A stretch of 64,000 nucleotides of DNA from Marthasterias glacialis (lineage: Eukaryota; Echinodermata; Asteroidea; Forcipulatida; Asteriidae), in the NCBI GenBank assembly GCA_911728455.2, contig OU452219.1:19561397-19625396 (forward strand), read 5' to 3'. A program made the translations under genes and the position numbers. The notes beneath the pieces were generated by a model. It did no database searches. It was not told the DNA's origin and saw only the letters and a program-made list of their open reading frames with translations. The number at the start of each line of letters is the position of its first letter. The first letter of the stretch is position 1. Shown piece after piece: positions 1 to 12,100 of this stretch.

Positions 1-2154
1 CAAAAATAATTTTTGGCTGGAACGTTTCCATTTACCATTATAATCCTTCACCATATGGTAGCTCCAACACCCAAACCGTCTGCCTCAATAAAGGTTGACA
101 CACCCCCACACCATTGTTTGAATGTTTTATCAATCAGTTCAATCAGAAACCGACATACCAAGGTTGGATTTTTAAGGAATAAAGCAGTAAGGCTTATGCA
201 TTATAAATATTCAAGGAAAGATGATCATTGATGTTTCCCCCCCCCCCCCACCCGAAGCAGCATAATCTTTAAAAAAATCTGTTTTAATGAATATTTACGA
301 CAAAGTTGGTTGCAATTATGATAAAGTTCCAGCCTTGAGGTTCTTCTAGTTTGTATCTTCGTTGCCCTCTGTGTGTACAAATCTTAAAGGGCCACTCTTT
401 GTACGGTGGAAACGTGTCCGATGAATGTTCAATATACATGTATGATCAGTTCTATAAGAAAAAAAAAACAAAAAAAAAACCAGTCCCCGTCCGGTCTTCT
501 GTTCTTGCAATCAACAACTTAACTAATTTCAAATCCCTGAGTTGCAATGCATTGTTGCTTGGCTCCTGTCTGCATTAAATTAATGGAGGCAGATAATAAC
601 CCACCCTAGGCCCGAAATTTCATCTTTGAGAGGGCAAAGCCATTTTCGTTTTGCAAAGGGCACTTCCATTGGGAAAAGCTTAAAGTCTATGGAAAAGTTT
701 TCAAGGGGCACCAAGGCCAAGACCAGGGCAACAGAGGCCATGGCCTCCGTAACCTTCATTTCATTCCAAGTCTGCCACCCTTGCCTGTAACACACTGACA
801 AGTTTCAACCCCCTCCCACAAAAAAACTGTCGCTGGTTGTAAGATGCATTCTTTATAAAAAAAAATTAAAAAAATTGTCAACTTTCAGTTCGCCCAGATA
901 TTAATGTTAGATTTTGTTTGTAAGATACAGTTATCATGCAAGTCTTTGTTGAAGAGTGACTGGGTACCCCAATATACGGCCATCTTGTGTGGCTCCATGT
1001 GCATGCACAGTGACATGCAGATAACACTCTCACTGACATCAACAGCACACATGATATACCTCTTGTTTCATTAAAAAGGAACAGTACAGAATTGAAATAA
1101 GCTTGCATCAGATCTGAGGGTTTTTGTTTGTTTGGTTTTTTTCCCCCCCCAAACTAAATTAAATGCTAAATTGTACGAAGTAAACCCTCATTCTAATTTG
1201 TGGCACATTTATGAACATCTTCATGAAATTGAAAATACTAATAATTATAACATACCAAAAAAGGACTATCTCGCTTCTTAAAAAATATTGATGGCTGAAA
1301 AGAAATCTACATTAGAAGACAAAACTGTTGGCAGAATAAGAAACACATATTCTTTTTATTTGGCAGGTCTGGGGCTCTCTAGGGTGCACAGGTAGAAGTC
1401 CTCTGGGTGTAATTTCGAGAGGATTGTTCACATCATCACAAATAACAACGAACAACAATACACAAGATGCCTGACCCAGTATGAGCTTCTTTGGTTTTTC
1501 CCCTCAGTCGTTTCTAGATTAGTAAAACAAGTCCTGAAATCTGCACAAATCTTAAGAAGCGGTTTCTCTAATGTTTTATACCAATGATGTACCTTCCCTT
1601 GCCCTGCATGTAATATAAAACCCACTGTTAAGACGCATTATTGACTGATCGTTCAAGCTTGTGCTGCCAACATACCATGTACCTAGTACTTATTGATTCG
1701 AGATGGTATATATGTACTTAAATAACAAAATTGAAAGATTTAGAGCTGTCAGAAATTTTTAGATTTTCAGATTTAGAGAGAATTATTTGACAGAAGAGAC
1801 CAGCAATAATGAGGTAAGGCTGAATTTGATGCTAATCACTGTTTATAATGAGTTACCATGGTTACTGTTAGTGCCAATGTGCAGCAGGAGATATATGGCT
1901 TAAGTTACCCATGCAGATATTAGTGAAAGTCAACACAGTCAGCCGCCATCTTGAAAAACATGCCATTTAAAAAACAAAGCAGCGTCCGTTCTGAGTGGAC
2001 AATGACAATGAATGCGACAAACAATAGCTAAGAGGTCAGTGACCCTCGATGATGCCCTAGCATGTGCGCTTCCACCAATTAGTGTTAAAATAGCTTCGTT
2101 CCGATAAAAATCTTCTGTGAATGGTGCGGGTGGCAGTGGAGGGCGAAGACTTAC
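1..2154 (-). other. DPF: DPF gene intron 5 or beyond; no coding exon seen
   Basis: No PHD-type Cys/His pattern or convincing splice pair on either strand. It holds a C run at 236-248, a family A repeat fragment (602-757) and AT-rich unique sequence. Confidence 0.5.
602..757. mobile_element. Dispersed repeat family A, copy 1
   Basis: Shares AGGGCAAAGCC, TTTGCAAAGGGCACTTCC and GGGGCACCAAGGCC with three other copies (10.7, 18.9, 20.0 kb). Confidence 0.6.
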
Positions 2155-2277
2155 GTGGATCCGTCAGTTGGAGAGGGGAGGGTTGGGACTGTTCGTCCGA
2201 GACAGCCTCTACCTCTTGGTGATAGTGACTCATATGATAATTCAAACCCGGTCGATTCTTGTACCGTTTGCCGCACA
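2155..2277 (-). CDS. DPF: DPF exon 5: C2H2 zinc finger
   Basis: Codons 208-249. [20 protein letters not shown] carries Cys 209, His 222 and His 227. A Gln/Ser/Pro-rich tail leads toward the missing PHD fingers. Acceptor CTAACGCTAG, donor GTAAGT. Intron 4 (2278-5676) is the longest of this gene in view. Confidence 0.94.
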
Positions 2278-5200
2278 CTAGCGTTAGAGAAGGGTACAGT
2301 GTAAGATGATTGCCACAAACGGTGGACGGTGCAGTGATTGTGCTAATCCTTGTCAAGTTGAACCTGTTTCTGTGAACTTTAATACATTTCTGGTAATCAC
2401 ATCGAGAATTCCCTCGACATGAATTAAATTCAAGCCTCATGATAACCAATAAGGGGTGCTTCCTTTGTGTGCAAGAAACACTTGAGTAAATCCATACTCT
2501 TTTAACAGTACACACATTTCCTAACATTTGATCTTTGACAGATTCTGCATTGTATGTTTCTGCAATCACTAGTATTTTTTCAACAGTTAGCCTAGACTTT
2601 GTTTTGATGGATTTTTTTTCAGGTTAATACCAAGACCAAATTTCACAAAGATGTCAAACAACTTTGCTGACCGCATAAAAAGTTAGCTAAGCAGAACCAA
2701 TTGAGTCACTTGGAATTTTGGCTATTTCATTGACTCGTTCTGTTTCTGGTGCTTGGGTAGATCAACCTCAGTGATGCTTCAAAAAGTATAAAACAATTTC
2801 TGGGGTTAATTTGGACGTCAGTTTTGTGATAAAAAGTGACAAAATTGTGCAAAAATTGAAAGATAAGTGTAAGTATAAATTTAAAAAAGAAAAGAAAAAA
2901 ATTATTTAATAATATCTGAACTTGAGGAACTTTGAGGAATCTTGCAATAAAATTTTACAACACAGGTTCAAATTTTGAAGTGAATTAAACCATTCATAAT
3001 ACGTGACACCCTGTTTACTTTCAAATCAAAAATGTCCAAACCAGAACTCCAAAGTCATTGACTTGACAACCTTTGAAAAAAGCTCAAATTTACCGAGGAA
3101 GTATGGATATAATGAGCATCATCGGACTGAGCAACTCTCAACAGATGGCTATTCCTTAAAGGTAAAATACAGGATTGGTAATCATCAACAAAAGTTATTA
3201 GTATCAGTCGGAAAGCTTGCTGATTATGAAGTTCATACCAGGACAAATCTTCCATAGAAATATTTCTGTCTGAAATGTTGTCAAAGTCGAGAAAATAGAA
3301 TTTGAAGACCTCGATTTCAATTTTGGTTGTAACAATCGAAATTAAGGACAATGTGTTTACATGCTGAAAAGTTTTTCAGTATCTTCTGACTCGGACAAAT
3401 TGAGCCCAAATTTGCACAGTTCTTTTGGGGTCACGTATATATTGAATCACACAAAGTGAACACTGCGCTATCAGCTTTATCAATCCCGTATTTTACCTTT
3501 AAATAAAGCTGAAGCACATTTGCTAAAAATGTACTTAACTGTACCCGAGTTTCTGTTATCTGTTGATCTCTTAAGCAGTTTAAATCTGATTTACTTCACA
3601 TCATATGTCACCAATAAGCCATTTGTGAGTTAGATTTGAATGGTGTCTGGTTACAATGCCTTGTTCTGTTACAAGTGAATGCTCAATTTGAAGTCCTCAG
3701 ACTAAATCCAGTGGTTGCTATGTCACATTGTTCGGGGGCAAGCTTATGGCATTGCAGCCTCCAGATCGGCAAAGGGCATGTTTGATCCAGAACCAATGGT
3801 TACCTAGTGATTGGTTAGTGACATACGTAGTGCATGCGCACTGAAGTTGAAGTGCAAATGACTCTATTCATGTCACGTCAACGTGACCATGAGAAAATGG
3901 CGAAATCAATAATATTACTTTTCTGATAGCTGGTCCTCTCTGCACTGTGCTTATGAAACAGCTAATGGTAACCAGCGATGCGACCAACCTCAAAAGGCTG
4001 TTCGCGAATAGTCAAGAAGACATGTCCAACCACCGGTGACTAGCAAGAGTTTGATCGAGTTTGTCGATCTAATGTTAACTATGGTCCTTGATCGAACTTG
4101 CTAAAAGACTGGTATCCTGGTGTCACACATTTCATTGAGAACTGTGTCTGTGGGTGTTTGTCGTCTCTTATGTAAACTAAGAAAAATCTTGCCCCTGATT
4201 ATGTGACATCGCAACACCGGATGCCATCTGAGGAATTCAAAGTGAGCATTGTGGCGTGTCGTGGCTGAGCGATCCAACACACCCAAACTCAAGCTCTGTT
4301 GTTCTGATCAGCAAATTGTGGCTTCCTATCTTGGTATTGACACTTGTGTCCTTGAGCAAGACACTTAACCATTATTGCTTTGTCCTTCGGATGGGACGTA
4401 ACCATTATTGCTTTGTCCTTCGGATGGGACGTAACCATTATTGCTTTGACCTTCGGATGGGACGTAACCATTATTGCTTTGTCCTTCGGATGGGACGTAA
4501 CCATTATTGCTTTGACCTTCGGATGGGACGTAACCATTATTGCTTTGTCCTTCGGATGGGACGTAACCATTATTGCTTTGTCCTTCGGATGGGACGTAAC
4601 CATTATTGCTTTGACCTTTGGATGGGACGTAACCATTATTGCTTTGTCCTTCGGATGGGACGTAAAGCTGTAGCTCCCATTTGTTGTGTAATGCGCATAA
4701 AAGAACACAGCGCACTTATCGTTATGATAAGGGGTTTACCCTGGTGTTTTCTGGCATGGTTGGCTGCAGATTACACCACAGCACTTCGTAAAACTTTACA
4801 AGTTGCTCCATAAAATAGGTCTCACATTCATAACTCGGCATAACTGTCGTAAAAAAAAAGTGAAGTCAGCACCATGAGTGCCCATACGTGGCAGATACTG
4901 GCACTTTATAAATGTTAATCATTAGCATTAATTTCAAACTGAACATGGCATTGTAACGGACATCATTTAAATCTAACTCGCAAATGGCTTATTGAACCTT
5001 TTCTGCCTGGATTAAAGAAGACTAAAGCACCTCAACCACAGAGGGCCAATAACAACAAGTCTGGCTGTCTAGCCCACAGGGAATGTAGTCAAATGCTTCA
5101 GTGTCATGGCACTACTAAAGGAAATGTATCAATTATGAAAGGAACAGCGTGTCTTTCTTGCAATGGTCTGAAAGAATACAGCTACAAGTCTACTTAGAAT

Positions 5201-8200
5201 TTAGCTAGTCTAAAATGAATTTGACTTTTTCACAAAAAAAAAGACAAGCGAATCGCAGTGTGTGTCCACTACTTTGAAACAACAGAGTACTCATAATCAA
5301 AGATTACAGAGCGCCGAAGGCGCAAGATGGGGAACTCATGAAACGTGAAATCCCACTGGACGCCATTTAACCAAGTAATCTCTTTTGACACAACAACAGA
5401 TCAGTGGCAGACAATGACCATTGCTTTCAATGGTACAACAAAACATTTGCTTGCTGAAGAGGTGCCCAATGCATATTTTACATTCCAACAATAGATACAG
5501 CTCGAGTTCGCGCCTTTGGCGCCCCATAATCTTTGCTCATAATACATGTACGTGATTCTAATCATTCTTGGAGGCAGTTTCCAAGTTACTTTTTCTCTAG
5601 GATGTTCTGGATACATACAAGGGGATTAGCCATTTAAACACGTGATGATACAGGACGGAACTGTGAATGCTTTTACCTTTACAGCCGAAGGGTTTATCTT
5701 TATCTTCAGCTTGTAGAGTCGGCATGTCTGTATCAACTGCTGAAGCTTTCTTCCTTCCGCCTCCACGTCCCTGTGGGGTAGGGGGTCATCAACAAACACT
5801 TGAAATTTCGATTGAAATTTCAGAAGAGTGAACACTCCAAAAATTAGGATTATAATATTTTATTTAACAGGTGGAGGAAACTGTCACAAGACCAACCTTA
5901 TAACCGGTCTTTGATTTTAAAATTCGCATTCTCCCCTCAATACATACTTGCTGAAATTTATGTCACACAATCCCAAAGTCACTCATGAGTTATTCATGAG
6001 GAAAGTCTACTGTCGCATATTAAGGAATCAACTTTCAAATATGCACAAGACTTGCACTGTCTATTGGCAGTCTTTACTGAATGCAGGTGTACTAATAATA
6101 ACAATAGTGTGTAATTATTATGTGCTTCATCAAGCCAGCTAGGCCTCTCGAAGTGCCTTACAGTATTATTACCCCTGTTGTGCCTGTTCATTGAGCCCTA
6201 AGGACTCCTAAAACCATCTCAACTCCTTTGGAGTATGCAGCATTGGCAGCTAAATCAGCACACAGATTGCTAATCATTCACATCAACAATCTCTACCTTT
6301 GCAGGTACCCATTTACTCCTGAGTGATGAGAAGCAATTATAGTCAAATGTCACAACAAGTGTCACAACCAGGATTCGAAGCCACACTCCAGTGACCTAGC
6401 CACTGAAGCTTGAGTCTGATGCACCAGACCCCCTCGGCCATGACACACATGATACGCCATGACTCGTGTATTCATCCGTATCCTCAAGTGGCTGACACAC
6501 TGCATATGTGCCAATAGAACACCTCCAATATAGAAGCATTTGCTCATTTACCTTTCCTCGTCCCCTTCTCTTACGAGATGAAACCTCAAAATCTTCATCA
6601 CTTTCTGATTCAGCCCTCTCGATTTCTCCTGCATCCGGAATGTCATCCACCGCCTCCATCTCTCTGAACAACTCCTCTTGGTCTTTGTCCACCAGGGTTG
6701 TTGACGTCTCTGGATGATTGGAATCAGTCTCAGTGAAACCCGATATTTCCTGAATTGTTTCTATCCCATCTGAGGTGTCAAGGAGACATTGTGATCACAA
6801 TAACAAAGAAAACACTACACAAATTGTACCATAATTTCCTTTACATCTGCAAATTGTCATGGGAATCATTTCTGTTGGGAGACAATGCAATGGATTCCGA
6901 TGAGTAAGGTGCAGTTCTTAGCAACGAACGTCTTTAGGGTTTCAGGTAGAGAGGGCAAACTAAGAACTGCATGATATGATTTATGAAGATAATTTTTATC
7001 AAGACGGACAGATAAAAAATCTTACCAACAGAAACTTCACCTTGTTGAAGATGAGCATACAAGTTGCTGGAATCGGCCAGCGGTGCATGCTGGGGTTTGC
7101 GTTTCTTACGCCATCGCCGAGATGGGTAAGTGTAGAGCTGACCTACCTCCAGGCCAGGCCCTCGGTGACGTTTCTGCATCCAGATGAAACAGTTGTTCTG
7201 AGCAACGCCTGTCTGCGAGTCCAGGAATGGGAGACGCATTTTCCTCTCCGCCACGAGGCGTGTATTGAAGGTTGCTGCATTCTCCAATGCCTCACGATAA
7301 AACTGCTCATAGTCTCTGATGTTGATCATAAGAAAGCAAGATTAGGTTTGGTTGAAAAGAAAGTGCAGTTCACAAATTTGAGTATGTTGCTGGGAAAAAA
7401 AGCAGTGGGGAGAACAGTATCTTGGCTAACCAAAATTATTAAATAATACTTACTTATATATATGTACAATATACATATATGTAAGGGGACCATTAGCACA
7501 GTTCCTGGACGACACATTTTTTACTTTCGGACTGAATTTTAAGACCCTTACTTGTGTCAGTACCATCAAGTAACCAGTTGCCACCTGGATTCTTCCACAA
7601 CGAAACCTTGACTTGACAAAGCCAAGAGAACAAAGATTGTCTTTATTGCAGCATGATTTTTGTTTTGTCCATCGAGAAAAATGTCAAATTCATGCATAGT
7701 GAATTGCAAAATCTTGGCCGTGTGCCATGGACTACGATTGGTACCAAATCCGGAACAAGGAAGGGGTCCTGGGTTCATTGAGCTGAAATACAATGAATAA
7801 ACATTGGTGGATACCCTCTCTAGGTCTTGTAATCCTCTGCTTGGAACAGAAGAACAAAGGTCTGAAACCGGGAATTACACAATAACGCCTGCATAATAGC
7901 CCAAAATTTGCAAAATATTGAGCGCCATCTGTCCTGTTCGCGTACCATCATATTGACCAAAAACTTCAACTGCCTATTTCATTCAGGTAAGTTTTACTTG
8001 TAGAGGTCTTTGATGGATTTTAGAGCAGTGTTATATTATAGTCACTCCTGACGGACTTGAATCTTGTAATGTATTTTGTAAGGCATTTGTTGTACACACA
8101 GGTACCAAGTTTGGAATAGAGTTCACTCTGACCCTACATTACATATGCCAGATTATGTCTGAAATGTCAAAAAAGCATTGTAGAGTACGGTCCACTCCAG

Positions 8201-8558
8201 TAACTCGGACTAGATTGATCATTGTTCATGTTGATGGCTGATGCAGTGCCAGTGCCAGTGCCAGTGCAGTGTTGATGAGGTTGACAGTCAACAGTGGTTG
8301 AAGTTTGAACAGATAAATGGTGGAGTGGAGGTGTCTTACTAGACAACTGCAACTTCTCACATCAATTGCCTTGTATCAAGTCACGCGATAATGAACAGTT
8401 AGTTGACCTGTCTCTGAACTCTTTCTGCCACCATCCCCGCATATCATAACTGGTCAACGGATTTTACAGTCAAAATCATGAGCCACTCTCAATACAAAAA
8501 AAGAAAAAAAGAAATTGTCCTTTTCCACGAACACATACCCTTCCAAATTAACTGCCAT
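2155..8558 (-). CDS. DPF: DPF/d4 (requiem) family protein, 5' part, five exons; continues beyond left edge
   Basis: Exons on the minus strand: 8558-8539, 7315-7026, 6769-6552, 5770-5677, 2277-2155. They join in frame for 248 codons plus one base, all GT-AG. The N-terminal block ([19 protein letters not shown] and [15 protein letters not shown]) and [17 protein letters not shown] are near-diagnostic for DPF1/2/3. A basic WRKKRK, an acidic middle, a basic RKRRGRGK and one C2H2 zinc finger follow (Cys 206, Cys 209, His 222, His 227, with [11 protein letters not shown]). Known role: BAF (SWI/SNF) complex subunits that read acetylated histone H3 through two C-terminal PHD fingers. Those fingers were not found in 1-2154, so they lie outside the window. 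Confidence 0.92.
3156..3502. mobile_element. MITE-like element, family B, full length
   Basis: Ends are inverted: TTAAAGGTAAAATACAGGAT at the left and the complement (CCCGTATTTTACCTTTAA) at the right. Other copies lie at 35.6, 58.3 and 61.1 kb. It has no coding capacity. Confidence 0.75.
4245..4815 (+). mobile_element. tRNA-derived SINE with an internal minisatellite
   Basis: Same family as 27945-28170: a tRNA-like head (GTCGTGGCTGAGCGATCCAA), then CTTGAGCAAGACACTTAACC, the CCTTCGGATGGGACGT core, and a 3' part with GGGGTTTACCCTGGTGTTTTC. The core is expanded into nine tandem copies at 4367-4663. Lies in DPF intron 4. Confidence 0.75.
4367..4663 (+). repeat. 33-bp minisatellite, nine copies, inside a SINE
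   Basis: Exactly nine 33-bp units, each AACCATTATTGCTTTG followed by the CCTTCGGATGGGACGT core. They differ by T/A in the GTCC/GACC position, with one C-to-T change in unit 8. The unit is a multiple of 3 and free of stops in several frames, so long false ORFs arise on both strands. Confidence 0.95.
5298..5535. mobile_element. MITE-like family E, copy 1
   Basis: Starts CAAAGATTACAGAGCGCCGA and ends GGCGCCCCATAATCTTTG, so the ends are inverted. A related copy lies at 32.8 kb. Confidence 0.75.
5677..5770 (-). CDS. DPF: DPF exon 4: start of C2H2 zinc finger
   Basis: Codons 177-208. [12 protein letters not shown] and DKDKPFGCK match the KGK...DRDKPYACD approach to the finger, with Cys 206 as first ligand. 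Acceptor TACCCCACAG, donor GTAAAA. Confidence 0.88.
6140..6452 (-). mobile_element. tRNA-Leu-like SINE, minus strand
   Basis: Reading the minus strand from 6450: ATGGCCGAG, then CAGACTCAAGC (anticodon-like CAA) and a B box GCTTCGAATCC, as in a tRNA-Leu with long variable arm. A SINE body follows with GCTTCTCATCACTCAGGAGT and an ATTATT-rich tail. Lies in DPF intron 3. Confidence 0.7.
6552..6769 (-). CDS. DPF: DPF exon 3: acidic linker and basic patch
   Basis: Codons 104-176. Acidic stretch ([20 protein letters not shown]), then RKRRGRGK, similar to the linker before the DPF zinc finger. Acceptor GACACCTCAG, donor GTAAAT; enters with phase 1 and leaves with phase 0. Confidence 0.88.
7026..7315 (-). 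CDS. DPF: DPF exon 2: N-terminal DPF domain
   Basis: Codons 7-104. Contains [36 protein letters not shown] and [11 protein letters not shown]. Acceptor AACATCAG, donor GTAAGA (minus strand). Confidence 0.94.
7566..7710 (-). mobile_element. Dispersed repeat family M, minus copy
   Basis: The minus strand reads TTTTGCAATTCACTATGCAT, GAATTTGACATTTTTCTCG and ends in GAATCCAGGTGGCAACTGGT, matching 18.2-18.4 kb. Lies in DPF intron 1. Confidence 0.6.
8539..8558 (-). CDS. DPF: DPF exon 1: 20-nt coding part
   Basis: ATGGCAGTTAATTTGGAAGG then donor GTATGT. It codes MAVNLE plus two bases that join exon 2 to give [18 protein letters not shown], the short leader length seen in DPF proteins. It was chosen because the phase fits and the ATG faces the NRF1 site. 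Confidence 0.75.
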
Positions 8559-8969
8559 TTTTATCGGGATGCAAATATGAACTCAATAAGATTTTAAAAT
8601 TTAAATCAGTTAAATTATTAGTGAAATTAAAGAGGACGATATTTACCCATTTTTCCGTGTAAGCCCCGTCATTTTTAATGCTGATTGCTGGATTTCTTTT
8701 GTCCAATTTATTGATTAGTCGGGTGATTTGACCTACTTTATCGTGTACATTTTGGATGGCAAAAAAGCAATCGTACAACGTGTGAGACGTATTGGGATCA
8801 GACGACTGGTGCGCATGCGCATACGTAATTTCTTTTAAATTTTCACCGCCGAACTGTTCACGACGCTGGTGTCTTCCTAGGCTGGCTGAGAATTTTAGTT
8901 TTACCTTAAATAAATGGTGTTGAATAGAGATTTTTAATCTTGTGTGAGATCGGTAGAAAGAGAGCAATA
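8559..8969. promoter_or_regulatory. Divergent promoter between DPF and MADBUB genes
   Basis: The 411 bp between the two start codons must hold both 5' UTRs and the shared promoter. TGCGCATGCGCA at 8810-8821 is a perfect NRF1-type palindrome, known to drive divergent housekeeping promoters in animals. No TATA box is evident near it. Confidence 0.7.
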
Positions 8970-9106
8970 ATGAGTGCTTCGGACGAATGGGAACTCAGTA
9001 AAGAGAACATTCAGCCTCTTAAACACGGACGAAAGGTTGCAAATCTGACGGCGGCTTTGCAGCCACATAACGTTGACCAACATCAACAACTGATCCTTCA
9101 ACGACA
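8970..9106 (+). CDS. BUB1/BUB1B: MADBUB exon 1: start codon and KEN box 1
   Basis: Codes residues 1-45 plus two bases. ELSKENIQPL places the KEN degron-like box at 11-13, where BUBR1/Mad3 proteins have the one that inhibits APC/C-CDC20. Donor GTAAGT at 9107. The ATG was chosen because it puts KEN at the family's usual distance from the N-terminus. Confidence 0.93.
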
Positions 9107-12100
9107 GTAAGTAACACTAACAACTAACATTGCAAACATGACTCATGAGTAATGTATTTTTTAATTGAGTTGCATTGGATGTGACCCCCCAAAAACACCC
9201 CAGTTTTTTGGTTTATGGGATACCCTGATGTGGAGTGATGTGTGGGAAAAGGGGACGGCGACTTCACAAATATATATTCAGGAAATGAGGAATATCTTCA
9301 AAAAGACCTCATCCTGTGGTGGCTGTGCATGTTTTTTTCAGGCAAAAAATAAATGCTGTATCCGGCTGCCACATTTTTTCCCTTAATTAAGGTCAAATTA
9401 TATCCTTACTTGTCCAAAAGGTTGACAGAATATATACACTACAGAAAGGAACAGGCACTTTGAACGAATACAGGTGTTGAATTCATGAAAAATATTTTTA
9501 ATGTCTACGGTCTTGATGGTGGTCTTGACAACCGCTTCTTGCTAAACAGGCCAGTTTTGTTTCTTTGGGCATGGATCAAATGCACGAAAGTTCAAGCCAC
9601 AGGGTGAAATGTCCGCTTAAATTTTTTTTAAGTTCAATAATTAGCCTTTTTGCAACCGATTCCTCGAAAGGAATATTAATTACAAAAACTGAAAAGGAAA
9701 TAAAGCCCAACATGCATTTAATTTTAAAAAATCTTTAAAAAAATTTGGTGATGAGATTTTTAAAAAGATGTTCACCAACCTTGGTGAAGTGCCCTGTTAT
9801 TAATTATTGTTGTTGAAATTAGTGTGCTTTTCATTTTGACACAAATAAATTCAATTGTTGGTTTGGTTAAAGAAGTGGTGTTGGTTACACTGACTGTATA
9901 CCGGAAAATACCGGAAAAACTTCAAAAGGACACATGGGCTAAACACTGGCAAACAAATACACTGGGAAGATTTTTTTGTTTAGGCTCGTCGAATAAAATG
10001 AATTAAGTATCTGAAGTATCACTGCTTGCTTTGTATTTAACTTCTTCCTAATCCAAGTCCTCCCATAAACTTCTATTGATTACACTGGGGTGTATGGCGA
10101 TTTAGCACCATAATTTTATTTGTTCTAATTTCTTTTTCTATTCTGACTGTTTTTGTATAATGTTTCTATTGTTTTGATTTTATCCCTTTTTAAAGTTTTT
10201 GGTTAATTTTAAAGTGTTTCAATTTTCTTATGTAATCTGACTGCAATTCAACTGTTGGCTGCAGTGGTCGAATTAAAAAAAAAAACATTTCAAATCAAAT
10301 AAAATATGTAGGGAGATTAAGCTATGTCCGTCACACTATTTTGCAGTAGTTTTCTACATTGAGTAAACCATCGTTCTCAATTTCCAAGATGTTGACAAAT
10401 CACAACCTCAAACTCAGAGTGAAAGTCTACGTGAATTCTAAACATGTTTATTCACATCAATAACACCTTATTCCCTCAATCTTTTCAACCTCTTCACCAG
10501 ATCATTGGAAGCAGCATTACGGAGCTACACAGGGGATGATCCACTTGACCCCTGGGATCAGTATATCAAGTGGACCGAGCAAGCCTACCCTAGCGGTGGC
10601 AAAGAGAGCAACTTGCAGTTGCTACTTGAGAAGTGTTTAGCTGCCTTCAAAAATGAGGAGCGCTACAAGAACGATGTCAGATACGTCAGCTGCTGGATTA
10701 AACTGGTACGTCTAGGCTAGCCAGCGCATCTGACATCAGGCCTGATACTTCACGGAGGCAACGGAGGCAATTGCCACCATAACCCTGGTCATTGCCTTGG
10801 TGCCCCTTGAAATGTTCCAGTTGAAATTTTAAATTTCCCTCGTAGAGAAGTGCCCTTTGTTAAAGAAAAACTTCTTTGCCTTCACAGGAACAAAGTATCA
10901 AACCTGTGTATCAGTGTGACATCATCACTCACTTTGTTGAAGAGAGATTTCCCTTCTAACAGCCAGACTAGTAAACCAGACTTTTGAGTAGTCCGCAAGA
11001 TTTGTTGCTAGTCCACATGTATTTGCAATAATTTTTCAAAGTGTGAAAAAAAAAACGAAAGCCAAGTTCCAAACCTCAAAACACGCTGATACATTGCATG
11101 AACAAAGGGAAGGGTTTTGATTCGCCTGCCGCTGTTTTCACACGCATTTGGCAACCAGGCAACAGCTAAGTTCAAACTTTGTTTGAGGCTTGTGAAATAT
11201 GCCATATAGGGCCCGTTTTTCGAAAATCCAGCTTCCACCTTACAGATCGTGCCGTTGAATGGTTCCCAGACACCAGAATTTTCAGGGTTTTTTTTGTTTT
11301 GTTTTGTTTTTTTGCTGCACTCTATCTTCTAGGATTTTGGTGACAACAACAGTGTGAATTTAAAAACAACAATACACATATAAAATATTCATGTTATTAT
11401 CTTGCCCTGAGCTCCTGTGATAATGTGTTGTTTCCCATTTTCTAGACGGCAAAGATCTGTTTAGTCGCCATGTCAACCACGGATCACTCACATGCTGTCA
11501 ACACTCTGTGAGTGTTGAGCACATTCTTCAGATTTTGCACAATCTGCATACTGCGCAAGAATGCGGCCAACATGTACAATGCTTGAACTTGGGCGCGCTG
11601 GTAACCCACAGAATGAGCTTTATAATTTATGCTACACAGGTACATGTAGCTGGGTACCAGCCATTGTGGCCTGTACCCTTGCACACAGATAGGGGTAAAG
11701 AATAAACAGGCTAAGGTTCAGCACGCTGTTTGGGATTTGAGGTGCTGATATGATGAAATCAGCAATTTCCCCCAAAAAGGTCAAGAAGTTAAGAATTGCA
11801 AAAGAATGTTGAATTTTGATTCGTTTTCCTTCTTAATGTTAAGACACAGTTTAAGTTTGCAAATGTGTTATTTTAAGTTGAATTCTGATTTTTTTTTATG
11901 ACTTATGTGAAATTCTGTGTAATTTGTCCGAATCCTTGTTCTATACTTGTTTCTGTGTTTCCAAATCATTTTGTCAACTCACTGGTGAATGTTACAGAAA
12001 TTAGATAGTTTCAAGTTGTTAAGCTACACGATCTTTTCTTTTCTCTGTACCAGGCCAACAGTTTTCTTAACAACCCACTGGAGTTGTTCCAGTTTATGAG

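Noticed and set aside
1-2154. PHD fingers of the DPF protein
   Set aside because: Looked for Cys4-His-Cys3 spacing on the minus strand; none found, so they were not annotated here.
4256-4813. Repeat proteins of 97-185 codons on both strands
   Set aside because: They are translations of the 33-bp SINE minisatellite, open only because the unit is divisible by three and free of stops.
6360-6452. Functional tRNA gene
   Set aside because: Stem pairing is decayed and the sequence runs on into a SINE body; it is a tRNA-derived element.
8548-8967. 139-codon minus-strand open frame over the DPF/MADBUB promoter
   Set aside because: It covers the NRF1 palindrome and the 20-nt DPF first exon in another frame, matches no family I recognise, and its Met would sit opposite the MADBUB start. 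Best read as chance in a promoter and 5' UTR.
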